In this document: positions 1 through 8,836 of the stretch, in pieces
Layout of the letters: each line of letters begins with the position of its first letter
Numbering within the stretch: the first letter of the stretch is position 1
Assembly (NCBI RefSeq): GCF_024362765.1
Contig: NZ_CP093302.1
Coordinates: 2,665,564-2,729,563, forward strand
Length of the DNA stretch: 64,000 nt
DNA from: Alkalihalobacillus sp. LMS6
GTDB lineage: Bacteria; Bacillota; Bacilli; Bacillales; Bacillaceae_D
Reading direction: 5' to 3'
Translations under genes and position numbers: made by a program
Notes under the pieces: model-generated
Database searches by the model: none
Seen by the model: only the letters and a program-made list of their open reading frames with translations
What the model was told of the DNA's origin: nothing

Positions 1-80
1 TCGCCACTTTTTAAGTCGTCATGCTGAATAATCTCGCTAAGGGCACGAATAATTTCGATGTAGCGCTTATCGGTAGCCAT
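1..80 (-). CDS. GntR-family (FadR-type) regulator, N-terminal fragment
   Basis: Only the first ~26 codons are inside the window; the gene runs off the left edge. It starts at an ATG (78-80) behind a strong RBS (AGGAGG, 84-89), about ten bases after the malic enzyme stop. The residues (MATDKRYIEIIRAL..., then a stretch ending LKSG) fit the beginning of a FadR-type GntR winged helix, where a helix precedes the 'LKPGDKLPSE' loop. In Geobacillus and related Bacillaceae a regulator of this type sits between the malic enzyme gene and accDA. A FadR-type operator sequence lies in the malic enzyme leader (1353-1363), which supports the assignment. The fragment alone would not prove it. Confidence 0.55.
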   Translation of the reverse strand, partial: MATDKRYIEIIRALSEIIQHDDLKSG

Positions 81-89
81 TGTGCCTCC

Positions 90-1322
90 TTAATCGATGA
101 TCGTCAACTGTCTTGTTTTCTCCGCAACCTCTTCTGGATCAACTTTCACTCTTGATACACCTGTCTCCATTGCTTTTTTCGCAACAGCAGCTGCAACTGC
201 TGGGGCAACGCGAGGATCAAATGGTGCAGGAATGACATAGTCAGCTGTTAAGTCTTTTTCATCAACTAAGTTTGCAATGGCATAAACAGCTGCGACTTTC
301 ATCTCTTCATTTATATGCGTAGCTCGTACATCTAATGCCCCTCTAAAAATTCCAGGGAATGCAAGTACGTTATTCACTTGGTTTGGAAAATCTGAACGAC
401 CTGTTCCAATAACAGATGCGCCAGCTGCTTTCGCGTCTTCTGGCATAATTTCTGGCACTGGATTCGCCATTGCAAAAATAATTGGGTCGACGTTCATACT
501 TTCAACCATTTCTTTTGTTACAGCTCCAGCAACAGATACACCAATAAAGACATCTGCATCTTTAATAACGTCTTCTAATTGTCCTTCTTGCTTATTCGGA
601 TTGGTACGCTTTGCAACTTGCTCTTTAACGCCGTTCATTCCATATGGACGACCTTCATAAATCGCACCTTTCGTATCGCACATCACAATATCACGAACGC
701 CCATACGGAGCATCAGCTTAATAATGGCGATTCCTGCTGCTCCAGCTCCGTTCGCAACAACTTTGATTTCAGAAAGCTTTTTCCCGCTTAATTTTAACGC
801 ATTAATTAATCCAGCTAGGGTAACAATTGCTGTTCCATGCTGGTCGTCATGGAAAATCGGGATATTCGTTTCTTTCTTTAAACGTTCTTCAATAACAAAG
901 CAATCAGGCGCTGCAATGTCTTCTAAATTAACGCCGCCGAATGTTGGCTCCAGCATTTTAACAGTATTGACAATCTCATCCACATCATTTGAACGCAAGC
1001 AAATAGGAAATGCATCCACGCCAGCGAATGATTTAAATAAAACTGCTTTTCCTTCCATTACTGGTAATGATGCTTCAGGACCAATATTCCCCAGTCCAAG
1101 TACCGCGGTACCGTTACTAACTACCGCAACCATGTTGCCTTTCATTGTATATTCATAAACCGATTCAACATCTTCAAAAATTTCCTTACAAGGTTCCGCT
1201 ACTCCCGGGGAGTAAGCTAGACTCAAATCTCGAGCATCTTTAACAGGTACCTTTGCTTTTGATTCTAATTTCCCTTGATTAACACGGTGCATATGAAGCG
1301 CTTCTTCTCTAGTAGTAGGCAC
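90..1322 (-). CDS. ytsJ: NAD(P)-dependent malic enzyme
   Basis: Decarboxylates malate to pyruvate with reduction of NAD(P)+, in the cytoplasm. The 410-aa protein has the malic enzyme N-terminal domain (SLAYSPGVAEPC near residue 40, then the catalytic Lys/Asp region around 80-145) and a Rossmann C-terminal domain with a GAGAAG nucleotide loop near 190. Length and N-terminus (REEALHMHRVNQGKLESK) match B. subtilis YtsJ, the main NADP-malic enzyme of that species. The start is GTG at 1320-1322 with an AAAGGAGAG RBS. A sigma-A promoter (1381-1409) and a FadR-type palindrome (1353-1363) precede it. The GntR-type gene follows ten bases downstream, so regulator and target probably share a transcript. 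Confidence 0.95.
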   Translation of the reverse strand: MPTTREEALHMHRVNQGKLESKAKVPVKDARDLSLAYSPGVAEPCKEIFEDVESVYEYTMKGNMVAVVSNGTAVLGLGNIGPEASLPVMEGKAVLFKSFAGVDAFPICLRSNDVDEIVNTVKMLEPTFGGVNLEDIAAPDCFVIEERLKKETNIPIFHDDQHGTAIVTLAGLINALKLSGKKLSEIKVVANGAGAAGIAIIKLMLRMGVRDIVMCDTKGAIYEGRPYGMNGVKEQVAKRTNPNKQEGQLEDVIKDADVFIGVSVAGAVTKEMVESMNVDPIIFAMANPVPEIMPEDAKAAGASVIGTGRSDFPNQVNNVLAFPGIFRGALDVRATHINEEMKVAAVYAIANLVDEKDLTADYVIPAPFDPRVAPAVAAAVAKKAMETGVSRVKVDPEEVAEKTRQLTIID

Positions 1323-1352
1323 GATTCTCTCTCCTTTATAATGAAACCTGAC

Positions 1353-1363
1353 TGGTCAGACCA
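1353..1363 (-). promoter_or_regulatory. FadR/GntR-type operator in the malic enzyme leader
   Basis: Palindrome TGGTCAGACCA, embedded in ACTGGTCAGACCACC, matches the TGGTnnnACCA operator pattern of FadR/PdhR/LldR-type GntR regulators. It lies 10-20 bases downstream of the transcription start predicted from the promoter at 1381-1409, a typical roadblock or repressor position. The likely binder is the GntR-type protein encoded just downstream of ytsJ. Binding is inferred. Confidence 0.55.
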
Positions 1364-1380
1364 CCTAATGTTCGCTTTCT

Positions 1381-1409
1381 ATTATAAACACGTTGCTTCC
1401 ATCTGCCAA
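1381..1409 (-). promoter_or_regulatory. sigma-A promoter of ytsJ
   Basis: On the minus strand -35 TTGGCA (1404-1409) and -10 TATAAT (1381-1386) are separated by 17 bases. It lies in the dnaE-ytsJ gap, so ytsJ need not depend on readthrough from dnaE. Confidence 0.7.
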
Positions 1410-1433
1410 TAGGTTGACAGAAAGTTCTTTCGC

Positions 1434-4400
1434 TCACGATTCATAATCCTCTTCTTCAACGTGAACATTTCCTTCGCCAAATAATCGTTTTAACAGCTGA
1501 AGCGTCCGCTTGCTTGGCTCAACAGCATACTTATCAGGCAGTTTAATTTTTGATTGATTTTTTTTTCGATAAAGGGTAACGGATGTCGCCCCCCGATCTC
1601 GACTCAATATATATTTTAGATCACTTAATTTTGTCGGAGTGTCTTGCTCAACCTCAATATGAATCGACAGACCCTTTTTTCTTTCTGAAGTTGGGAGCTG
1701 GTTTATATCTTTTGCTTGTTGAACAATAAATTGTTTTTTTCCTTCACGCTCTTCCACAACACCGTTTAACAGCACAAGACTTCCTTCCGTTATCACTTGC
1801 TCTACATCATGCCATACAGTAGGAAATACGACACAATCGCATTCCTCTGTCTCGTCACTTCCTACAAAAAAAGCCATTGCTTTTCCTTTTTTTGTTGTAA
1901 TTTTCTTCACAGATTTAACTAGAACAGCGATCAGAATTTCTTTTCTTGACGGCGTCGCGTGAAGCAACGTTGTCCGTTGACTTTCATTTAACCGTTCTTT
2001 CACATTTTCAATCGGATGACCTGAAAAATAAAAGCCTAACACTTCTCTTTCCCAACTTAATTCTTCCATCTTCGTAGACGGTTCGATTTCAATGTAAGAT
2101 GGTGTGACAGGGTTAATCGTAAACAGCCCACCTGCTGATTGCTTAAAATCTTCAATTTGTTTTGCAAAGGCAATCGCTTTATCAACATTTGCAAGAAGAA
2201 CAGCTCTTGAGATTCCGAATAAATCACATGCCCCTGATTTAACAAGCGCCGTCAAAATTTGTTGGTTAACAGCTGGTGAATACACATTTGCGACAAACGC
2301 AAAAAAGTCTGCAAACGACTCATTACTTCCTTCTTTTATCTTCTCAACAACGCGTCGCGTCACCATGGAAATCGGTAAGAGTCCGAAACGAATCCCTTGA
2401 TCCTCGACTGTGAAAAGCACATCGCTTTTCGTAACAGAAGGTGGGAGAACGTCAACACCTGCTTTTCTAGCTTCGTAAATATAGTTATATAATTTTTGAT
2501 GGTCCTGCCAGTTTGCTGAACAAAGCGCCGCAAAAAAAGCCTTTTGATAGTGAACACGCAAATAAGACAGCCAATAACTAATCATACTGTAAGCCGTCGC
2601 ATGGGACTTCGGAAACCCATAATTAGCGAACTTTTCAATGAGAGAAAAGAGATTCTCTGCCTCTTCTTTTGTGTACCCTCGCTCAATAGATCGTTCAACA
2701 AAAGCGTCTTTATTCATGAGTTCACGTTGTTTTTTACTAATTGCTCGACGAAACACGTCTGCTTCAGCAAGGCTATACCCTGCACTAATTTGAATCAACT
2801 GAATGATTTGTTCTTGGTACACAATGACCCCAAACGTTGATTGCAGCACGCGGTTAATGGCTTCATGCTTAGAGAATTTCGTTTTGCGCTCGTGCTTTCG
2901 CTGAATATAGTCTGGAATAAATGCCATTGGGCCTGGTCGATAAAGAGAAGTTGTTGCCACAATATCGTTAAAGCTCGATGGTTTTAATTGCTTTAAAACA
3001 CGCCTCATTCCGTCTGATTCAAGCTGAAAAATACCTGTTGAGTTTCCTTCTTGTAACAAGGCAAATGTCTTGTCATCATCAAATGGAATTGAGCGTAAGT
3101 CAATGTGTTGGCCAGTGGATTGCTTAATCATATGGAGCATTTGTTCGAGCAGCGTGAGATTTCGTAAACCGAGAAAGTCAAACTTCACATAACCTAGCGC
3201 ATCAAGGCTCTCCATATCAGCTTGAGTAATGATTCGGTCATCACTTCCATATTGCAGCGCGACTTTTTCCTTTAACGGCCGATCGCTAATAATGACCCCT
3301 GCCGCGTGTGTAGATTCATGTCGAAGCATGCCCTCTAACTGTTTGGCATATAAAAGAAGCGTATGAAGATCTGTAGATTCAAAGTTTGCAAATACCCCTT
3401 TTGACTCCGCTTGTTCTAACGTCAAAGAGGCTTCCATTGCCTTGGCAACTCGATCAACAAAGCTACTATTTAACCCGAGTGCTTTTCCTGCATCACGGAT
3501 CGACGCTCTTGCTGCGAACGTACCAAACGTTAACACTTGCGCCACACGATCTTCCCCAAATCGCTCTCTCACATACTGAATGACATCATCACGCCGATAA
3601 TCAGGAAAATCAATGTCAATATCCGGAAGCGATAATCGCTCAGGATTTAAAAATCGTTCAAATAAAAGTCCATGTTTCAGTGGATCAACATCTGTAATAA
3701 AAAGCGAATATGCTACTAGCGAACTGGCAGAAGAACCCCTGCCAGGTCCGGTTAGTATAGCGGATTGATGTGCAAACTGCATAAAGTCTGCCACGATTAA
3801 AAAGTACGAGGAAAAGCCAAGCTCATTAATTACGTCTAGCTCTTTTTGTAAACGTTCAACCGCTTCTTCTGTTGGTTGATCATCATATCGACGAAGCATC
3901 CCTTGATACGCTTTTTTATACAACAGTTGATTAGCGTCCTCACGACTTAAACCGTCATAGGAAGGAATGATCGGTTCATGAAAAAGAGAAAACGCCTCAA
4001 CACGTTCGGCAATTTGATCCGTTTCACGTAACATCGCTTTTGAAAACGACTCAGCTCGTTTGTCTAGTCGTAACAAATACCCGTCTTCTAACTCTTTTTC
4101 AATCACGACATGATCGACTGTTGTTCCTGTTCCAATCGCTCGTATTAAACGATACAAAGAAAAGTCTTCCTCCTCTTTGAATCGGACAGGAGGAGCAGCG
4201 ACACATAAAAGATGATGGGCATCAGCAAACTCAACAAGCTGGTAATCTTGTACACCTCTTACCTCTAATCGCCCCTCACTATGGGACGTCAGCGCTAGCC
4301 ACCGCTTATACCAATCTTTTGCTTGTATAAATGACTGCTCCGATAAAAAAATGATGCATTCGGTTGAATACAGTTGAAACTGCTCATAAGAAATGCCTTT

Positions 4401-4715
4401 ATCTTTACTTAACCCTATCACTGAGCTGATTTCGATTAATTGCTGGTAGCCTTGTTCATTTTTAGCCAATAAACGAACCACGATCCGGACATCTTTTACA
4501 AGAACCGTGCACTCGATCCCGATTAAAGGCTTTAAACCAGCCGCTTCGCATTCCTTAATAAAAGGATAGACGCCGCTTAGTGTATGATAATCTGTTAGGG
4601 CAATATTTTTGTAACCTAATTGTTTTGCTTGCTGGACATAGGCTTTAATGGTTAATCCTGATTTTAAAAGACTATGTTCACTATAAATGTTTGAAAGTAA
4701 GGTGCTCAACACCAT
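1434..4715 (-). CDS. dnaE: DNA polymerase III alpha subunit DnaE (error-prone, primer-extending type)
   Basis: Replicative C-family polymerase; in Bacillus, DnaE extends RNA primers for PolC. About 1093 aa (B. subtilis 1115). Order: PHP-like domain (~1-230), palm with the catalytic aspartates in LPDIDIDFPD (~360), fingers and beta-binding region, helix-hairpin-helix, and a C-terminal OB fold (~930-1010). The PHP domain looks metal-dead. The usual HxH near the N-terminus reads S-N-I-Y-S-E, and the late D-V-H motif reads P-P-V-R, whereas B. subtilis DnaE keeps both. The start is ambiguous among ATG 4713-4715, GTG 4710-4712 and TTG 4707-4709. The RBS AAAGGAGA ends at 4719, so GTG 4712 would have the more usual spacing. 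Confidence 0.95.
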   Translation of the reverse strand: MVLSTLLSNIYSEHSLLKSGLTIKAYVQQAKQLGYKNIALTDYHTLSGVYPFIKECEAAGLKPLIGIECTVLVKDVRIVVRLLAKNEQGYQQLIEISSVIGLSKDKGISYEQFQLYSTECIIFLSEQSFIQAKDWYKRWLALTSHSEGRLEVRGVQDYQLVEFADAHHLLCVAAPPVRFKEEEDFSLYRLIRAIGTGTTVDHVVIEKELEDGYLLRLDKRAESFSKAMLRETDQIAERVEAFSLFHEPIIPSYDGLSREDANQLLYKKAYQGMLRRYDDQPTEEAVERLQKELDVINELGFSSYFLIVADFMQFAHQSAILTGPGRGSSASSLVAYSLFITDVDPLKHGLLFERFLNPERLSLPDIDIDFPDYRRDDVIQYVRERFGEDRVAQVLTFGTFAARASIRDAGKALGLNSSFVDRVAKAMEASLTLEQAESKGVFANFESTDLHTLLLYAKQLEGMLRHESTHAAGVIISDRPLKEKVALQYGSDDRIITQADMESLDALGYVKFDFLGLRNLTLLEQMLHMIKQSTGQHIDLRSIPFDDDKTFALLQEGNSTGIFQLESDGMRRVLKQLKPSSFNDIVATTSLYRPGPMAFIPDYIQRKHERKTKFSKHEAINRVLQSTFGVIVYQEQIIQLIQISAGYSLAEADVFRRAISKKQRELMNKDAFVERSIERGYTKEEAENLFSLIEKFANYGFPKSHATAYSMISYWLSYLRVHYQKAFFAALCSANWQDHQKLYNYIYEARKAGVDVLPPSVTKSDVLFTVEDQGIRFGLLPISMVTRRVVEKIKEGSNESFADFFAFVANVYSPAVNQQILTALVKSGACDLFGISRAVLLANVDKAIAFAKQIEDFKQSAGGLFTINPVTPSYIEIEPSTKMEELSWEREVLGFYFSGHPIENVKERLNESQRTTLLHATPSRKEILIAVLVKSVKKITTKKGKAMAFFVGSDETEECDCVVFPTVWHDVEQVITEGSLVLLNGVVEEREGKKQFIVQQAKDINQLPTSERKKGLSIHIEVEQDTPTKLSDLKYILSRDRGATSVTLYRKKNQSKIKLPDKYAVEPSKRTLQLLKRLFGEGNVHVEEEDYES

Positions 4716-4806
4716 CACTCTCCTTTAATGTCTAGTTGCAATAATAGTGTCATAAAAAAAGTAGTTTGTCCTTATATATAAGTATACATACAAATAGGTG
4801 GTGAGA

Positions 4807-5145
4807 ATGATGCTTTTAACGAGAGAAATGCTTGCTCACTTAGTAATGAATTTCTTTATCGCCTTTGGTGTGATGATTGGTGGTGCCTTAATTGGTGGTA
4901 TTGGTGCATTTTTAATTGGAAAGCCTGTTCTCAGTGAAATATTCAGCTTATCAAACAGTTTAAAAATATGGGCGATCGTTGCTGCGATTGGCGGTTCCTT
5001 TGACGCCATTACAAAAATTGAAAGTGGTTTGTTTAGCGGCGTTCATGAAGATATATACAGAACTCTTGCTATGCTGCTCGTTGCTTTTTGCGGCGCCCAG
5101 TCTGGGTCCATTTTGCTGAGGTGGATCGTTGGTGATCCTGTCTAA
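4807..5145 (+). CDS. ytrH: YtrH-like sporulation membrane protein
   Basis: Small membrane protein of about 112 aa. It has two or three hydrophobic segments (roughly residues 10-35, 50-68 and 88-108) and glycine-rich turns (IGGALIGGIGAF). Sequence and position next to ytrI match B. subtilis YtrH, a mother-cell (sigma-E) protein needed for efficient sporulation. The RBS AGGTGGTGA (4796-4804) favours ATG 4807 or 4810 over the upstream GTG codons that overlap it. Its stop overlaps the ytrI start by one base (TAATG), so the two are translationally coupled. A possible sigma-E -35 (GTCATAAA, 4749-4756) was seen, but no convincing -10 goes with it. Confidence 0.85.
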   Translation: MMLLTREMLAHLVMNFFIAFGVMIGGALIGGIGAFLIGKPVLSEIFSLSNSLKIWAIVAAIGGSFDAITKIESGLFSGVHEDIYRTLAMLLVAFCGAQSGSILLRWIVGDPV

Positions 5146-5663
5146 TGTTTGTTCCTAATTATTCCAAACATCGCGGGTGGCTCCGTTTTTTTTCAGGAAT
5201 AATGATTGGCGTTTTAATTGGCTGGTCTTTCTTTATCGCTGAATATGGTCAAAAGCACGATCGCCTTTATAGCGAAATTGGAAAGAAAGACATTATTATT
5301 CAAGAACTTCAAGAAAAAAATGCCCAGTTCCTAAACGATTTAACGCTTCAAAACGAAGAAAATGCTCGACAATTAATCGTTCAAACCGTTTCCGTTACGA
5401 TTTTAAATGCCGAGCGTTATCATCTTAGTCAGCTAAACGTCTACGAACTCCGCCAACAAATTCTAAAGGAACTTCAACATTTGCAAGGAACAAATATTGA
5501 AACAATCGCAAGTTTAACAGAAGTGATGGAGAGCGCCGTTGAAAATAAAGTTTATAAACTAAACGACAATCAATACACAGTAAAAATTACGCGAACTTAC
5601 GCGTTGCCAGAGTTTCGGATTGACGTCGAGATCATTGACGAAGAACAAAGAAGCAACCGCTAG
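5145..5663 (+). CDS. ytrI: YtrI-like sporulation membrane protein
   Basis: 172 aa with one N-terminal membrane segment (about residues 14-33) preceded by basic residues. A coiled-coil-prone stretch follows (~35-70, rich in Glu/Lys/Gln), then a soluble C-terminal domain. It matches B. subtilis YtrI, the partner of YtrH in sporulation. The start ATG overlaps the ytrH stop. An intrinsic terminator follows directly (5662-5690) and overlaps the end of the convergent nrnA gene. Confidence 0.82.
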   Translation: MFVPNYSKHRGWLRFFSGIMIGVLIGWSFFIAEYGQKHDRLYSEIGKKDIIIQELQEKNAQFLNDLTLQNEENARQLIVQTVSVTILNAERYHLSQLNVYELRQQILKELQHLQGTNIETIASLTEVMESAVENKVYKLNDNQYTVKITRTYALPEFRIDVEIIDEEQRSNR

Positions 5664-5690
5664 CTTATCGATAATGTCGATAAGCTTTTT
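5662..5690 (+). terminator. Terminator of ytrHI
   Basis: Perfect 10-bp stem AGCTTATCGA/TCGATAAGCT with a 5-base loop, followed by TTTTT. The T-run is only on the plus strand, and its end overlaps the last codons of nrnA. Confidence 0.85.
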
Positions 5691-6624
5691 AGATGTGTTG
5701 TTTCGCTAGTTCTCTTAACTTACCAATAATAATCTCTACTTCTTCCCAAGAATAAGCTGTTGCACCAGCGGCTACAGGGTGACCTCCGCCATGATGTTGC
5801 TTGGCAATCTCATTAATGACAATGGATTTTGAGCGCAAACGCACGCGAATGCTTTCTTCCTCTTCCACAAAAAAGACCCACATTTGAATATCTTCAACGC
5901 CAGAGAAACAATTAACGAGTAGAGAAGATTCATTCGCCGTAACATGAAATGATTCAAGCGTTTCTTTTGGCAAACGCATGACCCCTACTTTGTCATCGAA
6001 TAGTTCAAAATGCTGTAAAATATGGCCTTCTAATCGTACTAGTGGTAAAGAACGTCGGTAAAGTTGGTTAAATAATTGCTGAGTGTCAATTCCTTGATCT
6101 AAAAGAAGAGCGGTCCTTTTTAAGGTTTCGCCAGTCGTGTTTCGAAAGCGAAATCTCCCAGTGTCTCCAACAATTCCGGCATAGAGTAAGAAGGCTGCTT
6201 CTTCATTTAATGTAAGAATCGGTGTATCTTCTTGTAACGCTACAATAAGTTCAGAAGTCGAACTAACCGTTGTATCAACCAGCACAATATCGCCATAAGG
6301 CTCTTCGTTTGGGTGATGGTCGAGCTTTATTAGCACCTCTCCCTTGTCATATCGGTCATCGCTAATTCTAGCCGTATTCGCTGTGTCGCAAACAATGACA
6401 AGCGCACCTTCATAGCGACTATCTTCAATACGGTCCATTCTCCCTAAGAAAGTAAGGGAAGGTTCTTCCTCTCCAACGGCATAGACGTGTTTTTCGGGAA
6501 ACGTTTGTTGGATCATTGTTTTTAACCCCATTTGCGATCCTAATGCATCTGGGTCTGGACGAACGTGTCGATGAATAATAATCGTTTCGAACTGCTCAAT
6601 CTTTTCAATAATATGCTTAAACAT
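5689..6624 (-). CDS. nrnA: Bifunctional oligoribonuclease / pAp phosphatase NrnA
   Basis: DHH-family phosphoesterase, 311 aa. It degrades nano-RNA (2-5 nt) and dephosphorylates 3'-phosphoadenosine 5'-phosphate in the cytoplasm. Visible motifs are the N-terminal metal site RPDPDALGS (22-30), an acidic pair near residue 80 (VIVCDT), the defining DHH triad at 102-104, and the C-terminal DHHA1 substrate loop GGGHPVAAGA (~285-294). Length and neighbours (ytrI, ytpI) equal B. subtilis nrnA (ytqI). It is convergent with ytrI. Confidence 0.95.
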   Translation of the reverse strand: MFKHIIEKIEQFETIIIHRHVRPDPDALGSQMGLKTMIQQTFPEKHVYAVGEEEPSLTFLGRMDRIEDSRYEGALVIVCDTANTARISDDRYDKGEVLIKLDHHPNEEPYGDIVLVDTTVSSTSELIVALQEDTPILTLNEEAAFLLYAGIVGDTGRFRFRNTTGETLKRTALLLDQGIDTQQLFNQLYRRSLPLVRLEGHILQHFELFDDKVGVMRLPKETLESFHVTANESSLLVNCFSGVEDIQMWVFFVEEEESIRVRLRSKSIVINEIAKQHHGGGHPVAAGATAYSWEEVEIIIGKLRELAKQHI

Positions 6625-6707
6625 GTGATAACCTCTTTCAATCAGAACTAGTCTTTTCTTTTTATTAACTGTACAATAAGAGCAGAATGTTTTATAGGGG
6701 GATCTGT

Positions 6708-6995
6708 ATGATCAATCAAATTCTTGTTATTATTGCGATCGTAGCTTTTCTATTATATCTCTTTAGCCGCATTAAGGCCTTTCGTTTAAACGACTCACTT
6801 GAAAAGAAGATTTTAGAATCACGGGCACAACTTGCTTTAGGGAGCGTTTTACTCTCCATTAGTATTATTTTACTTTTCCTATCTGATTTCACTGCGATTC
6901 AGCTAATCGTTGGTGGTATTTTTCTCTTAGTTGGTGGTATTAATGTGTACCACGGAGTACGTGCGCACAAACACTACACGGCTCAACTTCATTAA
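6708..6995 (+). CDS. ytpI: YtpI-like small membrane protein
   Basis: About 95 aa with three predicted membrane helices (approximately 2-20, 42-60, 64-82), a short basic/acidic loop between the first two and a polar C-terminus. Position between nrnA and ytoI matches B. subtilis ytpI, which has no assigned function. The chosen ATG lies 6 bases after a GGGGGA RBS; the upstream in-frame ATG at 6687 has none. It is convergent with ytoI. Confidence 0.75.
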   Translation: MINQILVIIAIVAFLLYLFSRIKAFRLNDSLEKKILESRAQLALGSVLLSISIILLFLSDFTAIQLIVGGIFLLVGGINVYHGVRAHKHYTAQLH

Positions 6996-7048
6996 AAGGA
7001 TTAAGAAAAATCATGTCGTTATACGCTCAGAAAAAAGGATACATAATG

Positions 7049-7084
7049 AAAGACGAATTTCCGATAGGATCATTCGTCTTTTTA
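7049..7084 (+). terminator. Terminator downstream of ytpI
   Basis: Ten-bp stem AAAGACGAAT/ATTCGTCTTT with a 13-base loop, ending in a T-rich tail. It lies between the convergent genes ytpI and ytoI. The mirrored A-run means it could also act weakly for ytoI. Confidence 0.65.
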
Positions 7085-7118
7085 CGTGTCACACGCTTAT
7101 ATGCTACTATTTTTTGTT

Positions 7119-8429
7119 CTACCCTTCAATTAACTGCGCCGTTAATAACGCTTTTCCAACAATTTCTCCTTCTCGATACACTTCCACATCGAATTTACCG
7201 TGCTTCCGTCCAATTTCTAATAGGCGTGGAATAACTTTCACTTCGGTATCAATTTGCACGGGCTTCAAGAAATACAGCGTTAAATTTTCCACAACAATAT
7301 CACCACGCTTATGCATGCGTAGCGTACGCCGTGCTCCTTCAATCATAATCGTTGTCATAACGCCATATGAAACAGTCCCTAATTGGTCCGTCATTTGAGG
7401 GCTAATCACAATATGATAAATTGGTTCTTGTTTGTTTTCAGTTACTTGTTCCATTCTGCTTGTGACAATTTCTTCCAATGTTTCACCAACATGCGGCTGT
7501 CTTTGCGTCGTTTGCATCGCTTTTAACACATCTTGCCTACTGACAACACCGATCAGCCTTCGTTGTCCATCGGTTACAGGCAATAGCTCAATTCCTTGCC
7601 ATACCATAATATGAGCAACCGCTGCGATAGAAGTTTTTTCATTTACAGTAATAGGGTTTTGAGTCATGACTTTTTCAATCGGCTGCTGTTTTAATTGATC
7701 AAACACATCTTTAGCAGCGACCATTCCTTGGACTTTTAACGTCGTGTCTACAACAGGATAACGGCTATGACCTGTTTGTGTATTCAGTTCTTGCCAATCC
7801 TGAACAGACTCACCTATTGTTAAATAATAGGTTTTTTCCAATGGAATTAAAATATCGTCTACAACGACAATTTCTTTTTTAATTAGCTGATCATAGATGG
7901 CTCGATTAATCATCGCAGCGACTGTAAATGTATCATACGATGTGGATATAACAGGTAATTCTAATTCATCCGCAAGTTTAATGACATCAGAACTCGTATC
8001 AAATCCACCAGTAATGAGCACGGCCGCTCCTGTTTCAAGCGCAATTTTATGCACTTGATATCGATTTCCGACAATGAGAAGATTTCCTGGTGATACATAC
8101 CGCATCATGGCTTCGGTTTTCATGGCGCCAATAACGAATCGACTTAATGTCTTATGTAACCCTGAACGACCACCAAGAACTTGTCCATCGACAATGTTGA
8201 CGACTTCAGCGAAGGTTAACTTCTCAATGTTTTCTTTCTTCTTTTTTTCAATTCGTATGGTACCGACTCGTTCGATTGTTGAAACGAGCCCTTGTGATTC
8301 TGCTTCTTTAATTGCCCGATAAGCTGTACCTTCACTTACCGACATTGCTTTTGCAATTTGACGAACGGAAATTTTCCCTCCGATTGAAAGTTGAGTAATG
8401 TATTCAATAATTTGCTCATGTTTTGTCAC
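7119..8429 (-). CDS. ytoI: YtoI: HTH-DRTGG-CBS-hotdog protein
   Basis: 436-aa multidomain protein. It has an N-terminal winged helix (~1-60), a DRTGG domain (~70-185), two CBS motifs forming one Bateman module (~195-310, with HSRYPVVD and GIELLPVTD) and a C-terminal hotdog/thioesterase-like domain (~330-436). CBS pairs usually bind adenine nucleotides. The combination suggests a ligand-sensing regulator, but substrate and targets are unknown in B. subtilis too. It starts with ATG at 8427-8429. It is convergent with ytpI and probably follows the small gene at 8499-8738. Confidence 0.85.
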   Translation of the reverse strand: MTKHEQIIEYITQLSIGGKISVRQIAKAMSVSEGTAYRAIKEAESQGLVSTIERVGTIRIEKKKKENIEKLTFAEVVNIVDGQVLGGRSGLHKTLSRFVIGAMKTEAMMRYVSPGNLLIVGNRYQVHKIALETGAAVLITGGFDTSSDVIKLADELELPVISTSYDTFTVAAMINRAIYDQLIKKEIVVVDDILIPLEKTYYLTIGESVQDWQELNTQTGHSRYPVVDTTLKVQGMVAAKDVFDQLKQQPIEKVMTQNPITVNEKTSIAAVAHIMVWQGIELLPVTDGQRRLIGVVSRQDVLKAMQTTQRQPHVGETLEEIVTSRMEQVTENKQEPIYHIVISPQMTDQLGTVSYGVMTTIMIEGARRTLRMHKRGDIVVENLTLYFLKPVQIDTEVKVIPRLLEIGRKHGKFDVEVYREGEIVGKALLTAQLIEG

Positions 8430-8498
8430 TTTGGCACCACGCTTTCACCCTATCACTTCTTATAAGTATACGACTTGACGTGGTGCCCTAGCAACTTC

Positions 8499-8738
8499 TT
8501 ATCCATACTGTCTTAACTTTTTTACAGTAGATGCCTTGACCGTCATCTTTTGTTTCTTCTCGAGGCGCTGGGCTTTTAGAACAGCCAGTCCATTTCCAAT
8601 CACAACAAGCAGGCAAAACCCCACCCACGAAAAGGCAAAAACTTGGCTTAATCCAGCTTCTTTAAACGGCAAATGTTCAAAGGCGTAAGCACCCATAATA
8701 CAAGCAAGCAATAGACAAATGATTCCACGTTGTTTCAT
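8499..8738 (-). CDS. Small two-helix membrane protein, unrecognised
   Basis: 79 aa. Two hydrophobic stretches (about 5-20 and 33-53) flank a short loop containing EHLPFKEAG, and the tail is strongly basic (many Lys/Arg from residue 58). The RBS is near-perfect (AAGGAGGG, seven bases before the ATG), so it is very likely expressed. No family recognised. It lies between ytkL and ytoI on the same strand. Confidence 0.6.
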   Translation of the reverse strand: MKQRGIICLLLACIMGAYAFEHLPFKEAGLSQVFAFSWVGFCLLVVIGNGLAVLKAQRLEKKQKMTVKASTVKKLRQYG

Positions 8739-8789
8739 CGTATCCCTCCTTGTCTACTACTTTATGATCATTGAACCGAAACATGACTA

Positions 8790-8828
8790 GAAAAAGCTGA
8801 AAACAGGCAAAAATCCTGTAATCAGCTT
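8790..8828 (-). terminator. Terminator of ytkL
   Basis: On the minus strand a 14-bp stem (8815-8828 with 8794-8807, one mismatch) with an A/T-rich loop is followed by TTTTTC, a few bases after the ytkL stop. Confidence 0.8.
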
Positions 8829-8836
8829 CAAACAAC

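Noticed and set aside
724-1158. 144-aa open frame on the plus strand inside the malic enzyme gene
   Set aside because: Antisense shadow of a highly conserved gene; no RBS, low-complexity composition, no recognisable domain.
6931-7398. Plus-strand frames at 6931-7398 and 7013-7234
   Set aside because: They run over the end of ytpI, the terminator and the antisense of ytoI; no RBS and no family resemblance.
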